Part shown: one piece after another, positions 1 through 6,551 of the stretch
Layout: each line of letters begins with the position of its first letter
Numbering within the stretch: position 1 is the first letter of the stretch
Origin: Verrucomicrobiales bacterium
Lineage (GTDB): Bacteria; Verrucomicrobiota; Verrucomicrobiia; Verrucomicrobiales; DEV007
NCBI GenBank assembly: GCA_002705125.1
Contig: PAHQ01000014.1
Span: 4,226 to 17,994, forward strand
Length of the DNA stretch: 13,769 nt
Direction: 5' to 3'
Position numbers and translations under genes: made by a program
The notes under the pieces: model-generated
What the model was told of the DNA's origin: nothing
What the model saw: only the letters and a program-made list of their open reading frames with translations
Databases searched by the model: none

Positions 1-465
1 AAGGAATCTGCAGACTTATCCCCGATGCATCCTGAAAAAGCATTGATAGTTACTAAAGATTTCTCTGATTCACGAAGAGAAGAACATCTTGCCATTATTT
101 ACGCTCTTATAAAAGCTGCAAAAATATGTGATACGGAGGACGGAAGGTCAAGACTTTCAACAATCTTATCACACCCCCAATACCTTGGTGTAGATGAAGT
201 GATTATCAGTAAAAGTTTATTTACCGGTTCTGATGGAATGAAGTGCGATGATTTTAACGTATTCAGCCGGTTCGGCGTTAATGCACCATCAAATTCGAGA
301 GCCAACAAAGTTATAAGTCAGATTCGTAATGCAGGTTTAGTTAAAAACCTTAAAGACATTTCAATCAATTCAGTTTTTCGAGAAGACATATATTTAGAGG
401 CTCTCGAACTGAGTAAAAAAAAACAATCTGAGAATGAGTCCTCTGAAATTTTATCAATGATTTAA
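1..465 (+). CDS. NasS/NrtA-family nitrate-binding protein, C-terminal part (5' truncated by window edge)
   Basis: The reading frame is open from base 1 to a TAA at 463-465, so about 154 residues of a longer protein are visible; the ATG at 25 is probably internal. The fragment begins just before an HPEKALIV motif, matching the NPEKVFGV region of the downstream NrtA. It then runs parallel to the NrtA C-terminal half, including [14 protein letters not shown] against [14 protein letters not shown] and a REDIYLEAL ending. It is therefore a paralogue of NrtA within the CmpA/NrtA/NasS superfamily. The HPEKALIV...DF start and the short, divergent C-terminus look most like NasS, the cytoplasmic nitrate/nitrite sensor that restrains the antiterminator NasT. 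Alternatives are a second periplasmic binding protein or the regulatory tail of a NrtC-type ATPase. The missing N-terminus, which would show whether a signal peptide exists, lies outside the window. It ends 46 bases before nrtA, consistent with co-transcription. Confidence 0.75.
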   Translation, partial: KESADLSPMHPEKALIVTKDFSDSRREEHLAIIYALIKAAKICDTEDGRSRLSTILSHPQYLGVDEVIISKSLFTGSDGMKCDDFNVFSRFGVNAPSNSRANKVISQIRNAGLVKNLKDISINSVFREDIYLEALELSKKKQSENESSEILSMI

Positions 466-511
466 AACTACCCAAAATCAAAAAAACAATGAACAAAAAA
501 AACTACAAAAA

Positions 512-1882
512 ATGAAGACTGCGAAAAGAAAAAATATAGCCTTAGGCGCTTTTTTATTAACAATCGTTTTAGGAAATGTAAATGCCGACATTTTGGATGT
601 TGAAAAAGATACTCTGAAATTTGGCTTTATAAAACTCACGGATTGCGCACCAATTGTTATCGCTAAAGAGAAGGGTTACTTTGATGATGAAGGTTTAAGT
701 GTAGAAGTTGAAGCGCAAGGTAACTGGAAAGAATTGCTCAACCGAGTAATCAATGGAGACCTTGACGGAGCTCACATGCTGGCTGGCCAACCTATAGGTG
801 CAACCGTTGGATTCGGAACTAAAGCAGATGTGCTAACTGCGTACAGCCTCGATTACAATGGAAATGGCATTACGGTTTCAAATGATATCTGGAAGCAAAT
901 GAAGCCTAATGTTAAGAAAGATAAAGCTGGTAAAGTTATTCATCCTATCACTGCAGATTCGCTAAAACCTATCGCTGAAAAGGCAATTGATGATAATGCT
1001 AAATTAAAAATGGGAATGGTTTTTCCTGTTTCTACTCATAATTATGAAATTCGTTACTGGTTGGCTGCTTCTGGCATCTCACCTGGTTTTTATTATGACC
1101 CTGCATCTAAACAAAGAGACATTGCAGGCTTTCTAAACAGTGATGTTGAGCTTTCTGTAACTCCTCCTCCTCAAATGCCACAAACACTCGAAGCAGGTAC
1201 CATTTGTGCATACTGCGTGGGTGAACCTTGGAACCAGCAAGCAGTATTTAAGAAAATCGGTGTGCCTGTTACAACCAATTATGACATTTGGAAAAATAAT
1301 CCAGAAAAAGTTTTTGGTGTTTCTGCTGCTTGGGCCAAAGAAAATCCTAATACCTGGATAGCTGTTACTAAGGCACTTATCAGGGCAGGACATTGGTTAG
1401 ATGCAAGTTGGGAAAATAGAGACGAGGCTGCCAAAATTTTATCACAGCCTAATTACGTTGGCGCTCCCTACAAAGTTATTAAAAACAGCATGACTGGAAC
1501 CTTTGAATTTGAGCCAGGGGTCGACGTTAGAGAAATGAAAGATTTTAACGTTTTCTTTAGATATAACGCTTCCTACCCGTATTACTCCGACGCTGTATGG
1601 TTTTTGACCCAAATGGTTCGATGGGGACAGTTAACTGAACAAAAAGAGGACAGTTGGTATGATACTATGGCCAAAAAAATCTATCGTCCTGATATTTATA
1701 TGAAAGCAGTTGCTGAATTAGTCGATGATGGAGAGTTTGAAGAATCCGTATTCTTGCCTGCTTTCAAAGCTAACAGGGCCGGAGGTTACAAGGCCGCTAC
1801 CTCTGACTTTATTGACGGTAAGACTTACGATGGGAAAAAACCAAATGCTTACGTCGAGAGTTTCAAAATTGGTTTAAAATAA
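512..1882 (+). CDS. nrtA: Periplasmic nitrate-binding protein of ABC transporter (NrtA)
   Basis: Substrate-binding protein that captures nitrate, possibly nitrite, outside the inner membrane and delivers it to NrtB. The 456 residues begin with a basic n-region and hydrophobic core and have a signal peptidase I site after residue 25 (VNA before DIL). There is no lipobox Cys, unlike the cyanobacterial lipoprotein NrtA, so the mature protein is probably soluble. The NMT1/CmpA-NrtA fold shows in the early [21 protein letters not shown] segment, [13 protein letters not shown] in the middle, CVGEPWN from about residue 235, and NPEKVFGVS soon after. Length matches the family (about 440-460). The ATG at 512 is preceded only by an A-rich tract with no Shine-Dalgarno sequence, but it places the signal peptide correctly. 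A bicarbonate-binding CmpA is the main alternative; the downstream nitrate and nitrite reductases argue for nitrate. Confidence 0.92.
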   Translation: MKTAKRKNIALGAFLLTIVLGNVNADILDVEKDTLKFGFIKLTDCAPIVIAKEKGYFDDEGLSVEVEAQGNWKELLNRVINGDLDGAHMLAGQPIGATVGFGTKADVLTAYSLDYNGNGITVSNDIWKQMKPNVKKDKAGKVIHPITADSLKPIAEKAIDDNAKLKMGMVFPVSTHNYEIRYWLAASGISPGFYYDPASKQRDIAGFLNSDVELSVTPPPQMPQTLEAGTICAYCVGEPWNQQAVFKKIGVPVTTNYDIWKNNPEKVFGVSAAWAKENPNTWIAVTKALIRAGHWLDASWENRDEAAKILSQPNYVGAPYKVIKNSMTGTFEFEPGVDVREMKDFNVFFRYNASYPYYSDAVWFLTQMVRWGQLTEQKEDSWYDTMAKKIYRPDIYMKAVAELVDDGEFEESVFLPAFKANRAGGYKAATSDFIDGKTYDGKKPNAYVESFKIGLK

Positions 1883-1934
1883 TTTGAAATATTCGCATCT
1901 GTTTTCAATTGGGTTTTATAAGACCTATTTACCT

Positions 1935-1943
1935 AAAAGGAGA
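1935..1943 (+). other. Orphan Shine-Dalgarno-like AAAAGGAGA
   Basis: This purine-rich AAAAGGAGA is the best Shine-Dalgarno match in the nrtA-nrtB gap, but its AGGAG core ends 24 bases before the nrtB ATG at 1967, too far for normal initiation. An in-frame TAA at 1955-1957 excludes an upstream start for nrtB, and no ATG, GTG or TTG lies at a normal distance from it. It may be chance, or it may act as a ribosome standby site. Confidence 0.3.
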
Positions 1944-1966
1944 TAAATAAATTTTAAACTCGTAAA

Positions 1967-3112
1967 ATGAGTACAGTCACAAATACAACAGAGGGCACAG
2001 TTCCCAAAAAGAAAAGTTCAAGAAAACTTTTTAAATACAATCCGAATCGAGTGGCCCACACACTTGATCAGCTTGGGCTAGGTTACTTCAGTCCGATCGC
2101 AAGGTTGATAGGAGGTGATGAGCCAAGAAAGCAATTTCGAGAAATTACATCTAACACTTTTCTACCAATGTTAGCTTTCGCTATTTTTATTGGAATTTGG
2201 GGGATCTGTGCCCAATTTGTTGTATCTGACAGCACAAGAATACCAAGCCCAGCCCAGACTTGGACAGCTTGGCAAGGCATGGTTGATTTCGCTGAAGCAG
2301 AAAAGTTAAAGGAGGCTGAATATTATGAATCAAATGAGGAAAGAGCCATTAAAATGGAAACTAAAGCTAAGACTGCTGAAGAAGCTGGCCAACTGGATAA
2401 GGTGGAACGCTATAATGGTATGGCTGAAAAATTTCGGACTAAAGTTTACCAAGGGGCCACAACTTTTTTTGACCAAATTGGTATAAGCCTTATTACCGTG
2501 GCTGTTGGTTTTCTGGCTGCTACATTATTAGGTGTACCTATAGGCATACTTTGTGGGATATCTAAGAAAGTAAATGTAGCTCTGAATCCTATCATTCAAT
2601 TATTTAAACCTGTTTCCCCTCTTGCTTGGTTTCCCATAGTCTTTGTATTCACAACGTGGGGTATTGAACAACCAGAATCCACGAGTATTTGGCAGCGTGC
2701 TCTATGGACTTCAGCAGGAGTGGTCACATTATGTTCTATCTGGCCAACACTTATAAATACTGCTGTCGGTGTTGCTTCAGTTGACAAGGATCACCTTAAT
2801 GTTGCAAAAGTTTTAAAATTAGGATGGTTTAAGAGGATATGGAAGATCATCCTTCCATCCTCTTTACCACTGATTTTTACAGGTCTACGCTTATCTATCG
2901 GTGTAGGATGGATGGTCCTAGTTGCGTCTGATATGATGGCTCAAAATCAAGGCCTTGGGAAATTCGTTTGGGACATGTACCAAAACGGTGACACTCAAAG
3001 CACAGCCCAAATTATCATCGCGGTTTTTTTCATAGGAGCCATCGGTTTTCTTCTTGATAGGGTAATGCTTGTTTGTCAGAGACTAGTAACTTTCGAAGAG
3101 CAAACCATCTAA
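1967..3112 (+). CDS. nrtB: Nitrate ABC transporter permease with central charged insertion (NrtB)
   Basis: Inner-membrane permease forming the nitrate channel as a dimer. At 381 residues it is about 100 longer than usual NrtB. Residues 1-62 are a polar, basic cytoplasmic extension. The first membrane helix is at about 66-86, followed by the family motif IPSPAQTW. Residues about 107-165 are a highly charged, Glu/Lys/Ala-rich segment, probably helical or coiled coil. The normal core resumes at FFDQIGISLITVAVGF, with further helices near 172-196, 207-228, 246-265, 300-322 and 347-368. The PVSPLAWFPI motif and the cytoplasmic EAA-type coupling loop (VDKDHLNVAKVLKLGWFKRIWKIILP, split about residues 272-297) are present. 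It lies 84 bases after nrtA and 15 before the first ATPase gene. The insertion follows the first helix and probably lies on the periplasmic side, where it could touch NrtA; that topology is inferred. Confidence 0.9.
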   Translation: MSTVTNTTEGTVPKKKSSRKLFKYNPNRVAHTLDQLGLGYFSPIARLIGGDEPRKQFREITSNTFLPMLAFAIFIGIWGICAQFVVSDSTRIPSPAQTWTAWQGMVDFAEAEKLKEAEYYESNEERAIKMETKAKTAEEAGQLDKVERYNGMAEKFRTKVYQGATTFFDQIGISLITVAVGFLAATLLGVPIGILCGISKKVNVALNPIIQLFKPVSPLAWFPIVFVFTTWGIEQPESTSIWQRALWTSAGVVTLCSIWPTLINTAVGVASVDKDHLNVAKVLKLGWFKRIWKIILPSSLPLIFTGLRLSIGVGWMVLVASDMMAQNQGLGKFVWDMYQNGDTQSTAQIIIAVFFIGAIGFLLDRVMLVCQRLVTFEEQTI

Positions 3113-3127
3113 TTAATCATTAAATCT

Positions 3128-4033
3128 ATGGCTTATCTTGAAATTAATAACGTTTCAAAAGGTTTTGGTTCAGGAACTGCAAGGTCTGAAATACTCAAAG
3201 GCATCAATTTACATGTCAATGATGGAGAGTTCGTAGCAATTCTTGGATATTCTGGTGTAGGAAAATCAACTCTAATGAACCTAATCGCTGGCCTTGAGGA
3301 ACCTGATAAGGGGGAAATATTAGTTAATGGAAAGAAAGTAAAAGGTCCGCATCCTGATAGAGGTTTGGTTTTCCAAAACTATTCATTACTACCTTGGCTT
3401 AGCGTTTATGGCAACGTAGGTATAGCCGTCAACCAAATATATAAAGGGACAAAGTACTTCGAAAGACGCTCCATGATAAAAAGAGCTATTGAGAGGGTTA
3501 ATTTAGGAGATGCATCATACAAAAAGCCGGGAGAATTATCAGGTGGCATGAGACAGCGCAACTCTGTCGCTAGAACGCTTTCAATGAATCCAAAATTATT
3601 ATTATTGGATGAACCCTTGAGTGCACTTGATGCATTAACCAGAAGTGTCATTCAAGATCAGATATTAGAGATTAAAAAAACAGAAGGACAAACTGTAGTC
3701 CTGATTACCAATGATGTTGATGAGGGTTTGTACATGGCTGATAGAATAATTCCATTAAGCATTGGCCCAGAAGCAACTCTCGGTCCGGAAGTACAAAATT
3801 TAAATCCATATCCGAGAGATCGTCGCGAAATAAACTCCGCTGTCGAATATCAGAAATTAAGGCATGAAATAATCAGATTTCTGCTAGATGAAAAAGAAAA
3901 AGAAAAAGCCAAAACAAATAACGGCCCTGTTACTCTACCAAACATTAAACCAATGGACATTTCAAAGCATAGCCCATCTTACTTTAAGGGGCTTAGACCT
4001 AAACCAAAAAAAGAATTATCAACTTCATCGTAG
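3128..4033 (+). CDS. nrtC: Nitrate ABC transporter ATP-binding protein 1, H-loop His replaced by Asn (NrtC-like)
   Basis: Cytoplasmic ATPase subunit of the nitrate importer. ABC motifs in order: Walker [10 protein letters not shown] (residues 40-48), Q-loop Gln83 in [10 protein letters not shown], signature LSGGMRQR (137-144), Walker B with catalytic Glu in LLLLDE (157-162), and D-loop SALD. The switch (H-loop) position reads ITNDVDEG, with Asn195 where the second ATPase has His, so one of the two composite ATP sites in a heterodimer should be impaired. The RDRREI segment near 231-236 belongs to the NrtD/TauB-like C-terminal region. A Lys-rich tail from about 254 to 301 is additional. The NrtA-like regulatory domain fused to cyanobacterial NrtC is absent, so the NrtC name rests on position and on being the divergent partner. 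No Shine-Dalgarno sequence precedes the ATG. It ends 8 bases before the next ATPase gene. Confidence 0.88.
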   Translation: MAYLEINNVSKGFGSGTARSEILKGINLHVNDGEFVAILGYSGVGKSTLMNLIAGLEEPDKGEILVNGKKVKGPHPDRGLVFQNYSLLPWLSVYGNVGIAVNQIYKGTKYFERRSMIKRAIERVNLGDASYKKPGELSGGMRQRNSVARTLSMNPKLLLLDEPLSALDALTRSVIQDQILEIKKTEGQTVVLITNDVDEGLYMADRIIPLSIGPEATLGPEVQNLNPYPRDRREINSAVEYQKLRHEIIRFLLDEKEKEKAKTNNGPVTLPNIKPMDISKHSPSYFKGLRPKPKKELSTSS

Positions 4034-4041
4034 CAAAATTA

Positions 4042-4845
4042 ATGAGTGCTTACTTCGAAACATTCAAACTTGGAAAAACCTATAAAACACCCAAAGGTGA
4101 TGCGGTTATTGTAAAAAACTTTAACCTGAAAATGAAAAAAGGTGAATTCGTTTGTGTTATCGGACATTCTGGATGCGGTAAATCAACGGTCTTATCAATG
4201 GTAGCTGGACTTAATGAGATTACCGATGGTGGTGTCATCCTTGATGGAAGTGAAATCAATGGAGCCGCTCCTGATCGAGGAGTTGTTTTCCAGTCGCCTT
4301 GTCTTCTTCCTTGGATGAGCGCATGGGATAATGTTATGTTAGGTGTTAAACAAGTTTATTACCACGCATCAAATCATGAAAGAAAACAAATAGTTGAATA
4401 TTATCTCACTGTGGTAGGTCTATCTGGATCATTTAATAAACGACCAGACGAATTATCAGGAGGAATGCGCCAGAGAGTTGGACTTGCCCGAGCTTTTGCA
4501 CTGTCCCCAAAAATGCTCCTCCTCGATGAACCGTTCGGGATGCTTGATAAATTAACAAAGTTCGAATTACAAAAAGTTCTTTTAGATTTGTGGAATAGGG
4601 AGAGGCTGACCGCAATGATGATTACTCATGATGTCGATGAAGCAATTTATTTAGCAGACCGCGTTATCATGATGACTAATGGCCCTGCAGCAGGTGTAGG
4701 TGATATCTTGGAAATTAATTTACCTCGTCCTAGAAATAGACAGGAAATTATGTCTCAAGAGCAGTACTACGACTATAGACAGTTTCTGCTTAACTTTCTT
4801 CAAGAAAGAGCTGACGAAGGAAAAGAGGAAAGATCTGCTGCTTAA
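4042..4845 (+). CDS. nrtD: Nitrate ABC transporter ATP-binding protein 2, canonical (NrtD)
   Basis: Second cytoplasmic ATPase of the importer, 267 residues, the normal NrtD length. It carries the full motif set: Walker [10 protein letters not shown] (41-49), Q-loop Gln84 in [11 protein letters not shown], signature LSGGMRQR (138-145), Walker B/catalytic Glu in MLLLDE (158-163), and H-loop His196 in [14 protein letters not shown]. The C-terminal part, with [11 protein letters not shown] and the following [12 protein letters not shown], is typical of NrtD and related nitrate/taurine ATPases. It is clearly paralogous to the preceding gene and most likely pairs with it as a heterodimer. Its TAA shares one base with the ATG of the flavoprotein gene (TAATG, 4843-4847), which suggests translational coupling and ties the transporter to the reductase genes. 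Confidence 0.92.
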   Translation: MSAYFETFKLGKTYKTPKGDAVIVKNFNLKMKKGEFVCVIGHSGCGKSTVLSMVAGLNEITDGGVILDGSEINGAAPDRGVVFQSPCLLPWMSAWDNVMLGVKQVYYHASNHERKQIVEYYLTVVGLSGSFNKRPDELSGGMRQRVGLARAFALSPKMLLLDEPFGMLDKLTKFELQKVLLDLWNRERLTAMMITHDVDEAIYLADRVIMMTNGPAAGVGDILEINLPRPRNRQEIMSQEQYYDYRQFLLNFLQERADEGKEERSAA

Positions 4846-6551
4846 TGAGTCTCACTCCCCAGATCCCCGAAAATGCACCTTTTAGTGAGTCTCAAAGATT
4901 ATGGTTGGATGGATATATTGCAGGAATAATAAATCAACGAGCTAATACTTTTGATTCAAATGAATTAATAAAAGAATCAACAAAAACAAAGGTTTTGATA
5001 ATGTATGCCAGTCAATCTGGTAATAGTCAGGAACTCGCTGAACAGTTTGGCAGTCAACTTGAAGCCTCTGGTTTTGAGGCTCCTGTTTTTAGTGCTGATG
5101 ATTATGAAGATATTAACTTAAACGAACAAAAATTATTTTTATTAATTTCTAGCACATGGGGCGATGGAGATCCTCCTGACAATGGAATCGATTTTTGGAA
5201 TCACCTAAAAAATGAAGACCACCCAAGATTAGAAAATCTAAAGTACTCTGTTTTAGGTCTAGGAGATAAAAATTACCTCCATTTTTGTGCAATGGGGGAA
5301 AAGTTTGACTCCAGGCTGAACGAGCTTGGCGCCACTAGACTAACAGCAAGAGGCGAATGCGATGTCGACTATGAAGAAACTGCGGAAAATTGGTTTAATG
5401 AAGTCCTTAAAAAGTTAGATGCTTCTATTAAAAATACATCTACAAAAAAAGAAACTATCTCTTATTCCAAAAAAAAACCATTCCCTGCCAGCCTTGCTGT
5501 TAATAAAAAACTCAATAAAAAAGGGTCACTCAAAAACACACACCATTTTGAACTCAATATTTCTGGATCTAATTTGAGTTATGAAGCAGGTGATGTTCTC
5601 GGAGTTTTTCCTGTAAATGATCCTGAAATTGTAGATGAAATAATTGAAAAATTAGAATTTGATCCTGAGGAAGAAATTTTTGAAACCAATATAAGGTCAG
5701 CTCTTTTAGAAAACTATGACATACGAACGGTTACCAAAGATTTTATATCTAACTGGGCTGATAAGACAAATTCAAAAGAACTAAATCAGATAATAGAATC
5801 ATCTTCATTAGATTCATACATTATGGGACGTGAGATAATTGATATTATTATCGATCACCCCATAAAATTCACGAAACCTGTTGAATTTATATCTCTTCTG
5901 AGAAAATTAAGCCCTCGTCTCTATTCAATTTCTTCCAGCCCGAAAGCCTGCATTGATGAGGTCCATCTTACTGTAGCTAAAGTAAACTACAATTCACATG
6001 GAAGGCCTCGAAAAGGAGTCTGTTCGAACTACCTCGCGGACCGATTAAGTAAAAACGAAAAAGTCAAAGTTTACTTCCAATCATCAAAACATTTTAAATT
6101 ACCAAAAGATTCAACAACCCCCATCATAATGGTTGGTCCAGGGACAGGAATAGCTCCCTTTCGAGCATTCCTCCAAGAACGTCATTTTGAAAAATCATTA
6201 GGAAAAAACTGGCTCTTTTTTGGCAACCCCCACGAAGAAACCGATTTTCTCTATGAAGATGAACTTCTAAAATTTAAAGAAAAAGGAATTCTTACAAATC
6301 TCAGTACGGCATGGTCAAGAGACCATAGTGAAAAGATTTATGTTCAGGATTTAATGGCTAAGCAAGGAGAGGAAATATGGAAATGGTTGGAGGGTGGCGC
6401 GTATTTCTATGTTTGTGGCGATGCTAAATACATGGCTAAGGATGTCGATGATACTCTCCATGAAATTATCAATAATTTCGGGAGCACCACTGGAGAGGAA
6501 TATATAAAGGCAATGAAAAAAGAGAGGAGATACCAAAGAGATGTCTACTAA
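4845..6551 (+). CDS. cysJ: CysJ-type NADPH diflavin reductase (sulfite reductase flavoprotein alpha-like), probable electron donor to nitrite reductase
   Basis: A 568-residue FMN/FAD/NADPH reductase of the CysJ/cytochrome P450 reductase family. An N-terminal helix motif FSESQRLWLDGYIAGI (13-28) precedes a flavodoxin domain with the FMN phosphate loop YASQSGNSQELA (54-65), STWGDGDPP and LGLGDKNY. The FAD domain has RLYSISSSP near 357 and GVCSNYLADRL near 391. The NADPH domain has GPGTGIAPFRAF near 431, FFGNPHEETDFLY, YVCGDAKYMAKDV near 522, and the RRYQRDVY terminus that in CysJ covers the FAD. In sulfite reductase this subunit passes NADPH electrons to a siroheme subunit. Here it lies between nitrate transport genes and a NirA gene, overlapping NirA by 11 bases, so it probably supplies NirA. 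No ferredoxin gene is nearby. A dual role in sulfite reduction cannot be excluded. Start by TAATG overlap with nrtD. Confidence 0.88.
   Translation: MSLTPQIPENAPFSESQRLWLDGYIAGIINQRANTFDSNELIKESTKTKVLIMYASQSGNSQELAEQFGSQLEASGFEAPVFSADDYEDINLNEQKLFLLISSTWGDGDPPDNGIDFWNHLKNEDHPRLENLKYSVLGLGDKNYLHFCAMGEKFDSRLNELGATRLTARGECDVDYEETAENWFNEVLKKLDASIKNTSTKKETISYSKKKPFPASLAVNKKLNKKGSLKNTHHFELNISGSNLSYEAGDVLGVFPVNDPEIVDEIIEKLEFDPEEEIFETNIRSALLENYDIRTVTKDFISNWADKTNSKELNQIIESSSLDSYIMGREIIDIIIDHPIKFTKPVEFISLLRKLSPRLYSISSSPKACIDEVHLTVAKVNYNSHGRPRKGVCSNYLADRLSKNEKVKVYFQSSKHFKLPKDSTTPIIMVGPGTGIAPFRAFLQERHFEKSLGKNWLFFGNPHEETDFLYEDELLKFKEKGILTNLSTAWSRDHSEKIYVQDLMAKQGEEIWKWLEGGAYFYVCGDAKYMAKDVDDTLHEIINNFGSTTGEEYIKAMKKERRYQRDVY
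6525..6529 (+). promoter_or_regulatory. Probable ribosome binding site of nirA
   Basis: AGGAG within AGAGAGGAGA, 11 bases before the nirA ATG at 6541. It lies inside the end of the flavoprotein gene, where it also encodes part of the KERRYQR terminus. It is one of the few plausible Shine-Dalgarno sequences in the window, although the purines are partly dictated by the conserved protein end. Confidence 0.4.

Noticed and set aside
1884..1910. TTGAAA/TTTCAA hairpin after nrtA as a terminator
   Set aside because: A 6-bp AT-only stem with a loop of over 12 bases and no proper T tract is too weak; the gap to nrtB is short and the genes form one transporter.
3888..4085. A 65-residue open frame bridging the two ATPase genes
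   Set aside because: It lies in another frame across the end of the first ATPase and the start of the second, is Lys-rich from A-tracts, and has no recognisable motif.
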